DNA from: Varunaivibrio sulfuroxidans
GTDB taxonomy: Bacteria > Pseudomonadota > Alphaproteobacteria > Rhodospirillales > Magnetovibrionaceae
Direction: 5' to 3'
Length of the DNA: 64,000 bases
Assembly: GCF_029318635.1 (NCBI RefSeq)
Contig: NZ_CP119676.1
Location: 2,927,001 to 2,991,000 of the forward strand
The notes under the pieces were generated by a model. It ran no database searches. It was given only the letters and a program-made list of their open reading frames with translations, and was not told the DNA's origin. Both the position numbers and the translations under genes were made by a program. Shown here in pieces: positions 52,659-61,040 of the stretch (positions within the stretch are counted from its first letter, which is position 1; each line of letters opens with the position of its first letter).

Positions 52659-53855
52659 TCAATAAGACCGGGGCAGGTCCAGCACGTGTTCGCCGATGTA
52701 CGACAAAATCATGTTGGTCGAGATCGGCGCGATTTGATACAGGCGGGTTTCGCGAAACTTGCGTTCGACGTCGTATTCCTCGGCGAAGCCGAACCCGCCG
52801 TGGGTTTGCAGACACATGTCGGCGGCCTGCCACGACGCCTCGGACGCCAGCAGTTTGGCCATGTTCGATTGGGCGGCGGGTTTGTCGCCTTGATCGAACA
52901 AGCGGGCCGCCTTTTGCACCATCAGATCGGCGGCCTCGGTGGCGGCGTAGGCGCGTGCGATGGGAAATTGAACGCCCTGATTGGCTCCGATCGGATTCCC
53001 GAAAAGAACCCGCTCGCGGGCGTAATCGCTCGCCTTTTGGATGAACCAGCGAGCGTCGCCAATACATTCCGCCGCGATCAGGATGCGCTCGGCGTTCATC
53101 CCGTCGAGGATATAACGAAAACCCATGTCCACCTCGCCGATCAGATTTTCGGCGGGCACGACGAGGTCGTCGAAAAACAGTTCCGTCGTGGCATGGTTGA
53201 TCATGGTGCGAATCGGGCGGATGGTCAGGCCGTTTTTTAGCGCCTCGCGTATGTCGATTAGAAAAACCGAGAGCCCAAGCCCCTTCTTTTCCACTTTGTC
53301 CACGGCGGTCGTGCGTGCGAGCAGAATCATCAAATCGGAATGTTCGGCACGCGATATCCAAACTTTTTGCCCGTTGATGATGAAATTATCGCCGTCGCGC
53401 ACCGCCGTCGTTTTCAGGTTCAGGGTATCCGTACCGCTGGTCGGTTCCGTGACCCCGAACGCTTGGAGGCGCACTGCGCCACTGGCGATCTGCGGCAGCC
53501 ATGTTTCTTTTTGCCGGGGGCTTCCGTGGCGCAGAAGGGTGCCCATGGTGTATATCTGTGCGTGACAGGCCGCCCCATTGCCCCCGGATTTGTGAATTTC
53601 CTCCAAAATTGCCGCCGCGTGGCGAATGCCCAGGCCGCTGCCGCCATAGCCTTCGGGGATCAAGGCGGCAAGGTAGCCGGCCTCGCTGAGGGCATTGACG
53701 AAAGCTTGAGGGTAGGTGCGCTCGCGGTCTACGTCGCGCCAGTATTTTCCCGGAAATTGGGCGCACAAGGCGCGCACGCCCTCGCGAATGGCCGTGATAT
53801 CGTCCTCGTCCTCGTCGGAACGCAGGGGGGCGGGTGCGGTGTTTTCGGCGGACAT
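52659..53855 (-). CDS. Acyl-CoA dehydrogenase
   Basis: FAD enzyme of 398 residues that oxidises an acyl-CoA to the enoyl-CoA. Motifs: YGGSGLGIRHAAAILEEI, AFGVTEPTSGTDTLNLKTTA and QTHGGFGFAEEYDVERKFRE, where the usual base Glu lies. First gene of the three-gene acyl-CoA operon. The family is too broad to give chain length. Electrons would go to ETF, whose genes are not in the window. Confidence 0.94.
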   Translation of the reverse strand: MSAENTAPAPLRSDEDEDDITAIREGVRALCAQFPGKYWRDVDRERTYPQAFVNALSEAGYLAALIPEGYGGSGLGIRHAAAILEEIHKSGGNGAACHAQIYTMGTLLRHGSPRQKETWLPQIASGAVRLQAFGVTEPTSGTDTLNLKTTAVRDGDNFIINGQKVWISRAEHSDLMILLARTTAVDKVEKKGLGLSVFLIDIREALKNGLTIRPIRTMINHATTELFFDDLVVPAENLIGEVDMGFRYILDGMNAERILIAAECIGDARWFIQKASDYARERVLFGNPIGANQGVQFPIARAYAATEAADLMVQKAARLFDQGDKPAAQSNMAKLLASEASWQAADMCLQTHGGFGFAEEYDVERKFRETRLYQIAPISTNMILSYIGEHVLDLPRSY

Positions 53856-54017
53856 GGGGGGCTCCGGTTGCTTGGGCGGGAAGAATCACAAGTGCCTTAA
53901 ATTTTCCGGTTCGTCAATTGCCGGATCGGTCTTGAACTTGCCGAGGATATCCTCTTTCGGATGGAAAAATACTTTTTTCAAACCGTTAAGAGTGCGCGCC
54001 AAGAGAGGGAGATGTCT

Positions 54018-54183
54018 TTAGGGTCAGGACCTCTTCATCCCGTCCCGCAGGGGTTTGTGAAAAATGCCCCAGGAACGTCGTCGAAGACTTTTGAAAGTGA
54101 ACGGCGCTTCCGGCAAGTCTTCTTCTAGGCTTGTGACATTTTTCACAAACCAGACGCATCAGATGAAGTGGTCCTGACCCTAA
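54018..54183. repeat. 166-bp MITE-like hairpin element
   Basis: Ends TTAGGGTCAGGACC and GGTCCTGACCCTAA are inverted repeats; the arms match at 21 of 22 bases (54018-54039 with 54162-54183). Inside, GGTTTGTGAAAAATG (54052-54066) pairs perfectly with 54137-54151, and GAAGACTT with AAGTCTTC further in, so the whole element folds on itself. No open frame. A solo end is at 16411-16446. This fits a miniature inverted-repeat or REP-like element mobilised by a transposase elsewhere. Confidence 0.85.
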
Positions 54184-54190
54184 TCTTCAT

Positions 54191-54224
54191 AAAAAAAACC
54201 CGCCGCAATAAAGATACGGCGGGT
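54191..54224 (-). terminator. Terminator of the first cytochrome c gene
   Basis: On the minus strand, ACCCGCCG / CGGCGGGT with an 11-base loop is followed by eight T. This is a strong factor-independent terminator 27 bases after the stop of the 54251-54640 gene. Confidence 0.9.
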
Positions 54225-54250
54225 CGTGGTGGATAAATAATCGAGAAGGG

Positions 54251-54640
54251 TTACTGAGCCGTTTTTAAATAGTCAATAATCGCCTTGCGATCTTTTTCCT
54301 TTTTAATATGGACGATCATCGCCGTGCGGCTTCCGCCAACCATATCCTTGTGCGTTTTTAAGAATTTTCGCTGATTGGTGATCCACTCGGAGATCAGGGC
54401 TTCATTCCAGGTGAAGTTGGCGCCCTTCATGGCGTTGTAGCGTGAGAAGCTCGCAACGCTGCCCGCCTTGCGACCAATGACACCCTTCAGCATCGGTCCG
54501 ACGGCGTTTTTATCGATTTTGTGGCAGACACTGCACTTGTGTTTGAACAGCTTCTCGCCCTTGCTTGCGGCCATGGCCGAACTGGCGGAGAAAGCCACGG
54601 TTGCCGCCATGAGAAGGCCTAATACAGTCTTATTTTTCAT
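54251..54640 (-). CDS. Class I cytochrome c
   Basis: Periplasmic monohaem cytochrome of 129 residues with a signal peptide (LGLLMAATVAFSASSAMA). Haem site CSVCH at residues 36-40. Conserved segments KIDKNAVGPMLKGVIGRKAGSV and SEWITNQRKFL fit the c2/cytochrome c family; a likely axial Met is in SRTAMIV. It is a close paralogue of the next gene (54906-55298), and could pass electrons to the aa3 oxidase, which is inference. Ribosome site GGGAGGAG is present. Confidence 0.95.
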   Translation of the reverse strand: MKNKTVLGLLMAATVAFSASSAMAASKGEKLFKHKCSVCHKIDKNAVGPMLKGVIGRKAGSVASFSRYNAMKGANFTWNEALISEWITNQRKFLKTHKDMVGGSRTAMIVHIKKEKDRKAIIDYLKTAQ

Positions 54641-54840
54641 CTAAACTCCTCCCAAATACGCACGCCCTGACCAGGGGCGGATGCGTTTCCCTAAAGATCG
54701 TGAATGGTTCATGCGCCCGTAACCGGAAATCGTCTTGGTCACAGAAAAAAACGCAAAAATCCCTCGCTCAAACCAGGGAATGGGGCGTTTCAATCAAAGA
54801 CACCTGTGTACGGTGGGGTACAGAATATCTTAGAATTAGA

Positions 54841-54879
54841 GGAAAGAAAACCCCCGCCTCGTTGTGAGGGGCGGGGGTT
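54841..54879 (-). terminator. Terminator of the second cytochrome c gene
   Basis: On the minus strand, AACCCCCGCC / GGCGGGGGTT with a loop CCTCACAACGA, followed by TTCTTTCC. It lies 27 bases after the 54906 stop and isolates the two cytochrome genes. Confidence 0.85.
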
Positions 54880-54905
54880 TCGAAAATAGATCTTCTATCG
54901 GTGTC

Positions 54906-55298
54906 TTACTTCGCGGTTTTGAGGTAATCGATGATCGCCTGACGTTCTTTTTCCTTTTTGATTTTGACGACCATGCTTGTGCTCTTGCCGCCGACGATAT
55001 CGGCGTGCTCTTTAAGGAATTTCCGAGGATTGGCGATCCATTCATCAAGTAACTTTTCGTCCCAAGTGAATTTCGCCCCCTTCATTGCTTTGTAGCGTTT
55101 GAAGTCCGCGACGCTACCGGCCTTGCGTCCGATGATTCCGGTCAGTTCCGGTCCGACGGCGTTTTTGTCCAGCTTGTGACAGGTGGAACATTTCCTTTGA
55201 AAAAGTTTTTCACCAGCGCTGGATGCGGCCTGGGCCGAGCCCACGCCGAGCGCGAACGTGGTGGCGAGTCCAAGGGCGAGTATACGTGATGCTTTCAT
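54906..55298 (-). CDS. Class I cytochrome c, paralogue
   Basis: Periplasmic monohaem cytochrome of 130 residues, with a signal peptide (ILALGLATTFALGVGSAQA), haem site CSTCH near residues 39-43 and the same KLDKNAVGPELTGIIGRKAG and NPRKFLKEH segments as the neighbouring gene. The two align over their whole length, so they arose by duplication. Each has its own terminator, so expression may differ. The gap of 387 bases beyond it has no gene. Confidence 0.95.
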   Translation of the reverse strand: MKASRILALGLATTFALGVGSAQAASSAGEKLFQRKCSTCHKLDKNAVGPELTGIIGRKAGSVADFKRYKAMKGAKFTWDEKLLDEWIANPRKFLKEHADIVGGKSTSMVVKIKKEKERQAIIDYLKTAK

Positions 55299-55685
55299 GG
55301 TTTAACGTACTCCAAATCGATGCAAAAGGTCCCAATGAGCCTTTAGAATATATAAGGACAACAGTGTGATTTATTAGCTTAACTGAAAATAATCTGCAAC
55401 TGCCTCCGAGAGACATGTAAAAAATCTAATATATTTAATGGGTTGTGTCTTTAGGAAAAATGAGGTGGTTGCGCAATGAACACGTGTTTTGGTCATGATC
55501 GCGAACATGTTTGTTTTGATGCGCCCACCTGCGGTATACTTAAGGGCCGCGTGACGAGAGGAAAGGTATAAGCAATTTTCTCGCATGCATGTTTTTCGCA
55601 CGCATGGCGGCCCAGTGCGTGCAGAGGGCCCCGTGCCTCCTCAGGGACCCCGCGGTACTTATCGCCTTTGGCCATTAGGACGATC
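55299..55685. other. Gene-free gap
   Basis: Between the cytochrome c gene and DUF2336, divergent. It has an AT-rich stretch near 55340-55460 and probably holds both promoters. No repeat or open frame is convincing. Confidence 0.6.
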
Positions 55686-56837
55686 ATGATCAAACCTACT
55701 TTGAGCGAAACCGATGTGCAAAAATTGTTGCAGGATCCTTCGCCGGAACGACGTGCGATAACCGCATCAAAAATTGCGATGGATTTTAATTTAGGGTCGC
55801 TCAGTTCGTCCGAACGCGCCCTGGCGGAAGAAATTTTTCGGGTCATGGTCAAGGATGCGGCCATACGCGTGCGCGAAGCGTTGGCGCAAAACCTCAAGGA
55901 AAACCCGGACGTTCCCCATGACGTGGCGCTTAATTTGGCGCGCGATGTGGATCGGGTTTCCCTACCGATGATACGTTTTTCCGACGTGTTGAATGACGTC
56001 GATTTATTGGAACTGGTGCGTGAAAACGCCGAAACGAAACAGGTCGCAATCGCCGAGCGTACGCATGTCTCGCCCGCGATTTCGGATGCTTTGGTGGAAA
56101 CGCAAAACGAAAACGTGGTGACGGTCTTGGTCGAGAACCACGGGGCCGAAATTTCCGAAAGAGCCTTGCAGAAAGTCCTAGATGATTTCACCCAAAGCGA
56201 ACGCGTTCACGGTGCAATGGCGCACCGGCCCAAGCTCCCCCTTAAAGTGGGTGAGCGGTTGGTGGCTCTTGTTTCGGAAACCTTGCGCGAGGATTTGGTG
56301 AAGCACCATGAGTTGCCCCCCTCGCTGGCCTCGGATTTGATTTTTCAGTCCCGCGAGCGGGTAACCGTTGGGTTGACGGAAGGTTCAAGCGATCATGATC
56401 TGTATGGCATGATCCATCAAATGCACGACAACGGGCGATTAACGCCCTCGATCGTGTTGCGCGCTCTGTGTATGGGGGATATGCCTTTTTTCGAGGTCTC
56501 CATGGCCGTTCTCGCGCGGACGCCCTTGGTGAACGCCCGGATATTGGTGCATGATTCCGGTGAATTGGGGCTGCGGGCGATCTTTGATCGGGCGCATCTT
56601 CCGAAAAGTTTTTTTCCTGCCGTGCGCGCGGCCATAGATGTCGCGACCGAAACGGATTACGACGGAGAAGAAAACGACCGTGCGCGTTATTCTCGGCGCA
56701 TGCTTGAACGGATTTTAACGCAATACGGCGATTTGGGGGTCGATTTCGATTCCGATGATCTGGAATACCTACTGTCCAGGGTGGGGAAGTTGCCGGTCGC
56801 ATTGGCGCGTGGCGCGGGGCAAAATCTCGGGCATTGA
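55686..56837 (+). CDS. DUF2336 family protein
   Basis: Alpha-helical protein of 383 residues with HEAT-like repeats, of a family common in alphaproteobacteria but of unknown function. The recognisable region is VMVKDAAIRVREALAQNLKE through the C-terminal third (IVLRALCMGDMPFFEVSMAV). No signal or membrane helix. The ATG at 55686 has AGGA 5 bases upstream; the frame extends back to a TTG at 55668. It is not in an obvious operon. Some members are found near cell-cycle or signalling genes, which gives no firm clue here. Confidence 0.88.
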   Translation: MIKPTLSETDVQKLLQDPSPERRAITASKIAMDFNLGSLSSSERALAEEIFRVMVKDAAIRVREALAQNLKENPDVPHDVALNLARDVDRVSLPMIRFSDVLNDVDLLELVRENAETKQVAIAERTHVSPAISDALVETQNENVVTVLVENHGAEISERALQKVLDDFTQSERVHGAMAHRPKLPLKVGERLVALVSETLREDLVKHHELPPSLASDLIFQSRERVTVGLTEGSSDHDLYGMIHQMHDNGRLTPSIVLRALCMGDMPFFEVSMAVLARTPLVNARILVHDSGELGLRAIFDRAHLPKSFFPAVRAAIDVATETDYDGEENDRARYSRRMLERILTQYGDLGVDFDSDDLEYLLSRVGKLPVALARGAGQNLGH

Positions 56838-56902
56838 CATAACCCCGGAAGATACGGCCGGAAGACCAAGGCGCGAGGCTCCCCATGACGCTCAGGGTGC
56901 GC

Positions 56903-58084
56903 TTAAGGGGTGCTCAGTTCGCGCCAGATCCCGTAATTCTCGCGAAAATCGCTGAGGGATCGCCAAAGTGCGGCGAAGGTTTTGTCCTTGGCGGCTTCCT
57001 CACGGACGACAGCGCCCCATGCTTTTTTCAGGGTATTGATCGCCGATTGAGGGAGGCGTCGGATGTTTATGCCGTCGGCGGTTAGGGTCTTCAGGGCGGC
57101 GAATTGCACGGCTTCGCCAGATCCTAGGCCCTGGCGCATGGTGTCGCCGCATACCGTTTCAATTTGTGCCCTGCGCGCTGGAGTAAGCGCATCCCAGCGT
57201 TGTTGTCGGATCATCAAGGCCAGCAAGGTCAGGGGTTTGTGCCACCCCGGAAAATAATAGGTTTGTGCCGCCGGATTGAATTCCATCCGGGAATCGTCGG
57301 TGGGGAGGGGCACTTGGGCGGCGTCCAACAGACCTTCCTCCATGGCCATGAAGATATCGGCGGGCTTCATGTCGAAAACCTTGGCCCCGGCGCGGGCGAG
57401 GACGCGCGCCCCCAATCCCCGGGCGGCGATGCGCAAATGCAAAAAAGAGCGGGCCGAGGTAACCGGAACGCGGAACCACCCCGCCGCCATGCCCGGGGCG
57501 ACGCCGCAGGCCAGGGCGTGCATGGATAGTCCCTTGGCGATGTCGGCAAAAGCCTCGCGTCCGCCGCCGGTGGCGTACCAAGCCGAAAATTCGTTCATTT
57601 CGGGACCAAAAGGCACGGACGAAAACAAATTAAGCGCCGGGGCGCGACCGGCCCATAATCCAGGGTCGATAAATGCGCCATCCAGCGCTCCGCCGGAAAT
57701 CGCGTCGAAGAAATCCGTCGGGGCTATCGGTGCGTTTGGGGCTTGTACGGACACGTGTACCGCGCCATTGGAAACGCGTTGGATTTGATCGGTGAAGCGT
57801 GTGATCTGTGCGCCCATATCGGGGCTTTGCAAGGAAAACGCGCTGGCCAGCTTCAATGTTACGCCGCTTTGCGCCATGCCACCGTGTGTGGTGGCCCCGC
57901 CATCGTGCGTGGTGAGAAGGGACGTTTGTTCGCCTGTGGACGGTGACGCATTCAGGGTTTCCGATCCCGCCGGCTTGGGAGGATGATCCGTACGCGCCGC
58001 ATTCATGCGTGGGGCGATGACGGTGGCGCCGAGCATAATCCCGACAACGCATCCGATGACTATTCCGACCACGGCGTCGCGCAT
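56903..58084 (-). CDS. TRAP-type (DctP-like) solute-binding protein
   Basis: A 393-residue protein with an N-terminal membrane segment (VVGIVIGCVVGIMLGATVI), a low-complexity linker (residues 30-70), then a DctP-family domain: VTLKLASAFSLQSPDMGAQI, TDFFDAISGGALDGAFIDPG and the C-terminal LKKAWGAVVREEAAKD. The linker suggests it is tethered to the membrane rather than free. Neither DctQ nor DctM genes are nearby, so it is an orphan; it may be a sensor accessory or belong to a distant transporter. Ligand is unknown. Confidence 0.83.
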   Translation of the reverse strand: MRDAVVGIVIGCVVGIMLGATVIAPRMNAARTDHPPKPAGSETLNASPSTGEQTSLLTTHDGGATTHGGMAQSGVTLKLASAFSLQSPDMGAQITRFTDQIQRVSNGAVHVSVQAPNAPIAPTDFFDAISGGALDGAFIDPGLWAGRAPALNLFSSVPFGPEMNEFSAWYATGGGREAFADIAKGLSMHALACGVAPGMAAGWFRVPVTSARSFLHLRIAARGLGARVLARAGAKVFDMKPADIFMAMEEGLLDAAQVPLPTDDSRMEFNPAAQTYYFPGWHKPLTLLALMIRQQRWDALTPARRAQIETVCGDTMRQGLGSGEAVQFAALKTLTADGINIRRLPQSAINTLKKAWGAVVREEAAKDKTFAALWRSLSDFRENYGIWRELSTP

Positions 58085-58353
58085 TTTTCCCTCCCCCCTG
58101 ACTTTGCAAGGTCATTGTCCTTCGAGGCGGCGGGAATGGTATGAGGGAACGGCCCCGCGCACAAGCGGCAAGACGGACATGCGCGCCTTCACGCCGACCC
58201 GTCCGCTCGCCCATGCCGCCGTCGATGGCCCGGGATTACGGTTGGTGCGGGAATGCCGGGGGCAACAAGCCTCGACATGTTTCAGGTCTCGCCGTATATC
58301 ACGCCTCAGCGTATCTATTGGGCCTAGGGGCGCTTTCTCGTGAGCGGACCTGC

Positions 58354-58749
58354 TCAGTATCCTCCGTTTTTCCTTTTTGGCAAATTGGGTGCGGCGCCGT
58401 CAAAAAAGTTCCAAAGTAAGCGGGCGAAGACTTCCGGCGCGATGACGGTGTGGCGGTTATCGCTCTCCTGCAGGGCGTTGCGCAGGGATTGGCGAATATC
58501 GGCGTTCCCCGTAAGGTCGAATATGATGTCGACCTGATCGCCTAATGTGGCGACGTCGCAGGCGTCCTCGAATACGGGGACGTTGTTTTGTGCGAACCCC
58601 ATCGCGAACGGTGACTTGACGTCTTTTTCGGCGACGGCGACAATTTTAATGGGTTTATGGCCTTCTTGGATTTGTTCTAAAAAATGAGCCGCGAATTCCT
58701 GACCGACGGCGCCCAGCCCCAACAGTGCAATATTTATCGTTTCCGACAT
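58354..58749 (-). CDS. Small Rossmann-fold protein resembling the homoserine dehydrogenase NAD domain
   Basis: A 131-residue protein. It begins INIALLGLGAVGQEFAAHF, a GxGxxG dinucleotide motif. It ends before any catalytic domain, ending IRQSLRNALQESDNRHTVIAPEVFA. The length equals one Rossmann domain only, so it is a standalone domain or a truncated protein. The ribosome site GGGAGG precedes the ATG. It is orphaned between the DctP-like gene and the VIT1-like gene. No function is assigned. Confidence 0.75.
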   Translation of the reverse strand: MSETINIALLGLGAVGQEFAAHFLEQIQEGHKPIKIVAVAEKDVKSPFAMGFAQNNVPVFEDACDVATLGDQVDIIFDLTGNADIRQSLRNALQESDNRHTVIAPEVFARLLWNFFDGAAPNLPKRKNGGY

Positions 58750-59063
58750 TCTGTGAACCTCCCTAGTATCGCGTTTTGCTGTGTCCCCGTTTTTTTATGA
58801 GCACGGTGGCTTGCTTGTTATGATGGTGAAATGCAATCTCGAATTGTGACGACCTTTGGATGTTCTCGCAAGGCATATCGAAGGTGGGACCCTTCTAAAA
58901 TACAATCTTGATCGTCCGCTTTTCCCTCGACCTGGTGTATAAATACGCCATGAGCCGAAGCTTAAGAGGGCCGAAAAGAAAGGCGAGGAAGACGCTGTGA
59001 TGAAATTTTCGACGAGATATCCAATAAAGATAAGGCGTTCCCATTTTCGGGAGGTTTTCAGTC
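58750..59063. other. Gene-free divergent region
   Basis: About 310 bases between the small Rossmann protein and the VIT1-like gene. I see only the ribosome site GGGAGG before 59064 and no clear repeat or RNA. Confidence 0.6.
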
Positions 59064-59747
59064 ATGGGTGAACATCATTACATTCATCGCACCGGCTGGC
59101 TGCGTGCGGCGGTTCTGGGGGCGAACGACGGTATCGTTTCGACGGCGAGCCTGATCGTCGGGGTTGCGGCGGCCGCGACCGACCGCAGCGGAATTTTGCT
59201 CGCCGGCGTCGCCGGTCTGGTCGCCGGGGCGATGTCGATGGCGTCGGGGGAATATGTTTCGGTCAGTTCGCAAGCCGACACCGAACGTGCCGACCTGAAA
59301 AAAGAACGCGCCGCCCTGGATGACAGTCCCGAGGTCGAGCTTGAGGAATTGACCCAGATTTACACCGGGCGCGGGGTCGAAATCGCCCTCGCGCGGCGGG
59401 TTGCGGTGCAACTGATGGCCCACGACGACCTGGGCGCGCATGCCCGCGACGAACTGGGCATTTCCGAAACCCTCAGCGCCCGCCCGGTGCAGGCGGCGCT
59501 GACCTCGGCACTGACGTTTTCCCTGGGCGCGGCCCTGCCGTTGGCCGCGGCGGCCCTGCTCCCGGTAGGCCAGGCGATTCCCGGGGTCTCCCTGACGTCA
59601 TTGATCGCCCTGGCGGCTCTCGGCGCGCTCTCGGCACGCGCCGGGGGGGCGAACATCTTTCGCGCGGCGCTCCGGGTCACCCTCTGGGGCGCCATGGCCA
59701 TGGCCGCCACCGCCGCCATCGGCGCTTTGTTCGGGCGGGTGGTGTGA
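59064..59747 (+). CDS. VIT1/CCC1 family iron/manganese transporter
   Basis: Membrane protein of 227 residues related to the vacuolar iron transporter family. The first helices include GANDGIVSTASLIVGVAAAA and AGAMSMASGEYVSVSSQADTERAD, a signature of the family; the cytosolic loop is charged (KKERAALDDSPEVE), then three more helices follow. It probably moves Fe(II) or Mn(II). GGGAGG is 8 bases before the ATG. The gene stands alone. Confidence 0.93.
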   Translation: MGEHHYIHRTGWLRAAVLGANDGIVSTASLIVGVAAAATDRSGILLAGVAGLVAGAMSMASGEYVSVSSQADTERADLKKERAALDDSPEVELEELTQIYTGRGVEIALARRVAVQLMAHDDLGAHARDELGISETLSARPVQAALTSALTFSLGAALPLAAAALLPVGQAIPGVSLTSLIALAALGALSARAGGANIFRAALRVTLWGAMAMAATAAIGALFGRVV

Positions 59748-59860
59748 TGAGGGCGTACATGACCACTCCTCACCTCGCCACCCTCGAGCTTTGTAATAGA
59801 AGTCAAATCACCACGAAATGCATGCCGAGACCGATAGTCAATTGTTGCGTTGGCTTTCGG

Positions 59861-60589
59861 TCATAGTGCGCCTGCCATCATGTATAATACTTCGCGGCCC
59901 CGCGCGTCAAAGCCTTTGCCTATGGTGCCTTTCCCATCGCCGAAAGCCGTGAAGCTTCCCGAAGCGGCAAGATTGTTTGCGCAGGCAATGCTCCAGTTAC
60001 CTTTCCCCTCCTGGGTGTAGTTATATCGACCGAGACAAGTCCCTTGGTTGTCAGGCAGAATAACTTTTATGTCACCGCCCTTGCCCTTTCTTGTTTCTTC
60101 GATAACGCCAGACATTAAATGACTAAAGCCGTCCCATTGAACCGCAATAGCTTGTTTTTGAACGTTGCTCGGCGAAGCTGAGGCGCGTAAGCCTTGGTTT
60201 GGGGTGATCAGGAATGTTTTGGGCATCTGTTTGGTTACCGGAGAATCTGATAATTCTCTCCAATTATCGGTCCCACACGCAAATTCAGCCGTTTCCGTAT
60301 TGAAGTAAAGATTTACCCTACTTCTTAGCATAGGAGTACTGAAATTGGCAATTTTCCAGCCATTTTTTTTCTCAGTGACAGAATAGACATAAATCTCTGA
60401 TGGATTAATTTCTGTAGTGGCTCTAAATATTCCACTTTTTTTATTGCCAATGGCACAATTTCTGGATGCGATTTCTCTCGCCAAACTTGCGTTCGGCGTG
60501 GTGAGGCCAACTGCCGTAGTTTGACACCCCGCGATGGACAATACAGTCCCGACCATATAGGCGATTTTTCCATACGTTGACGCTGTCAT
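59861..60589 (-). CDS. Low-GC lipoprotein, function unknown
   Basis: A 242-residue protein with a lipobox signal (YMVGTVLSIAGC), then QTTAVGL. The mature part has no recognised domain; it ends GKGTIGKGFDARGREVLYMMAG. Base composition is clearly more AT-rich than its neighbours, and codon choice differs, so recent acquisition is possible. It lies just downstream of tRNA-Pro, about 310 bases away. GGGAG is 9 bases before the ATG. No family is claimed. Confidence 0.72.
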   Translation of the reverse strand: MTASTYGKIAYMVGTVLSIAGCQTTAVGLTTPNASLAREIASRNCAIGNKKSGIFRATTEINPSEIYVYSVTEKKNGWKIANFSTPMLRSRVNLYFNTETAEFACGTDNWRELSDSPVTKQMPKTFLITPNQGLRASASPSNVQKQAIAVQWDGFSHLMSGVIEETRKGKGGDIKVILPDNQGTCLGRYNYTQEGKGNWSIACANNLAASGSFTAFGDGKGTIGKGFDARGREVLYMMAGAL

Positions 60590-60858
60590 TGATATGTGCT
60601 CCCTCTTAATCAATCTGCTCAATGAGCGAGTTTGAGGTAGAGTGTTATATATGTACACAGCTTATGACAGCATTACACTCAAACGCAGATAAATTTTTCG
60701 CATGTCAAAAATTATGGGGGAAGCCTCTGGATAAAAAATATGGGAAATTTTATATGCTCCGCAACCACACGGCACGCTAATGCTCCATTGGCTCCGATCC
60801 AGGGAGCGCAGAGGACGATTTCTTAAGCTTGAGTTTCTCGGGGATATGACGAGATACG

Positions 60859-60896
60859 AACCAACGCCTTAGCAAAATTCTGCTAAGGCGTTGGTT
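60859..60896. repeat. Perfect 16-bp hairpin next to tRNA-Pro
   Basis: AACCAACGCCTTAGCA / TGCTAAGGCGTTGGTT with loop AAATTC, four bases beyond the tRNA 3' end. It could terminate the tRNA transcript, but no T-run follows on the minus strand. The rest of the gap 60590-60858 shows no gene. Confidence 0.8.
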
Positions 60897-60900
60897 CCAT

Positions 60901-60977
60901 TGGTCGGAGTGAGAGGATTCGAACCTCCGGCCCCTGCCTCCCGAAGACAGTGCTCTACCAGGCTGAGCTACACTCCG
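60901..60977 (-). tRNA. tRNA-Pro (anticodon CGG)
   Basis: 77-base tRNA with encoded CCA. The acceptor stem CGGAGTG pairs with CACTCCG, the D arm is AGCTCAGCCTGGTAGAGC, the anticodon loop is TTCGGGA (anticodon CGG, reading CCG), and the T arm is GGAGGTTCGAATCCTC. All four arms fold. It precedes the polyprenyl synthase stop by about 64 bases. Confidence 0.97.
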
Positions 60978-61040
60978 TCACCTTGAAGTGGCGTTTTATA
61001 TACCCCTGTGCGGACGAGGGCAAGCCATCGTGTGGGAAAA

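Noticed and set aside
59861..60977. A genomic island bounded by tRNA-Pro attachment sites
   Set aside because: No integrase and no second copy of the tRNA 3' end are seen; kept only as a weak suspicion.
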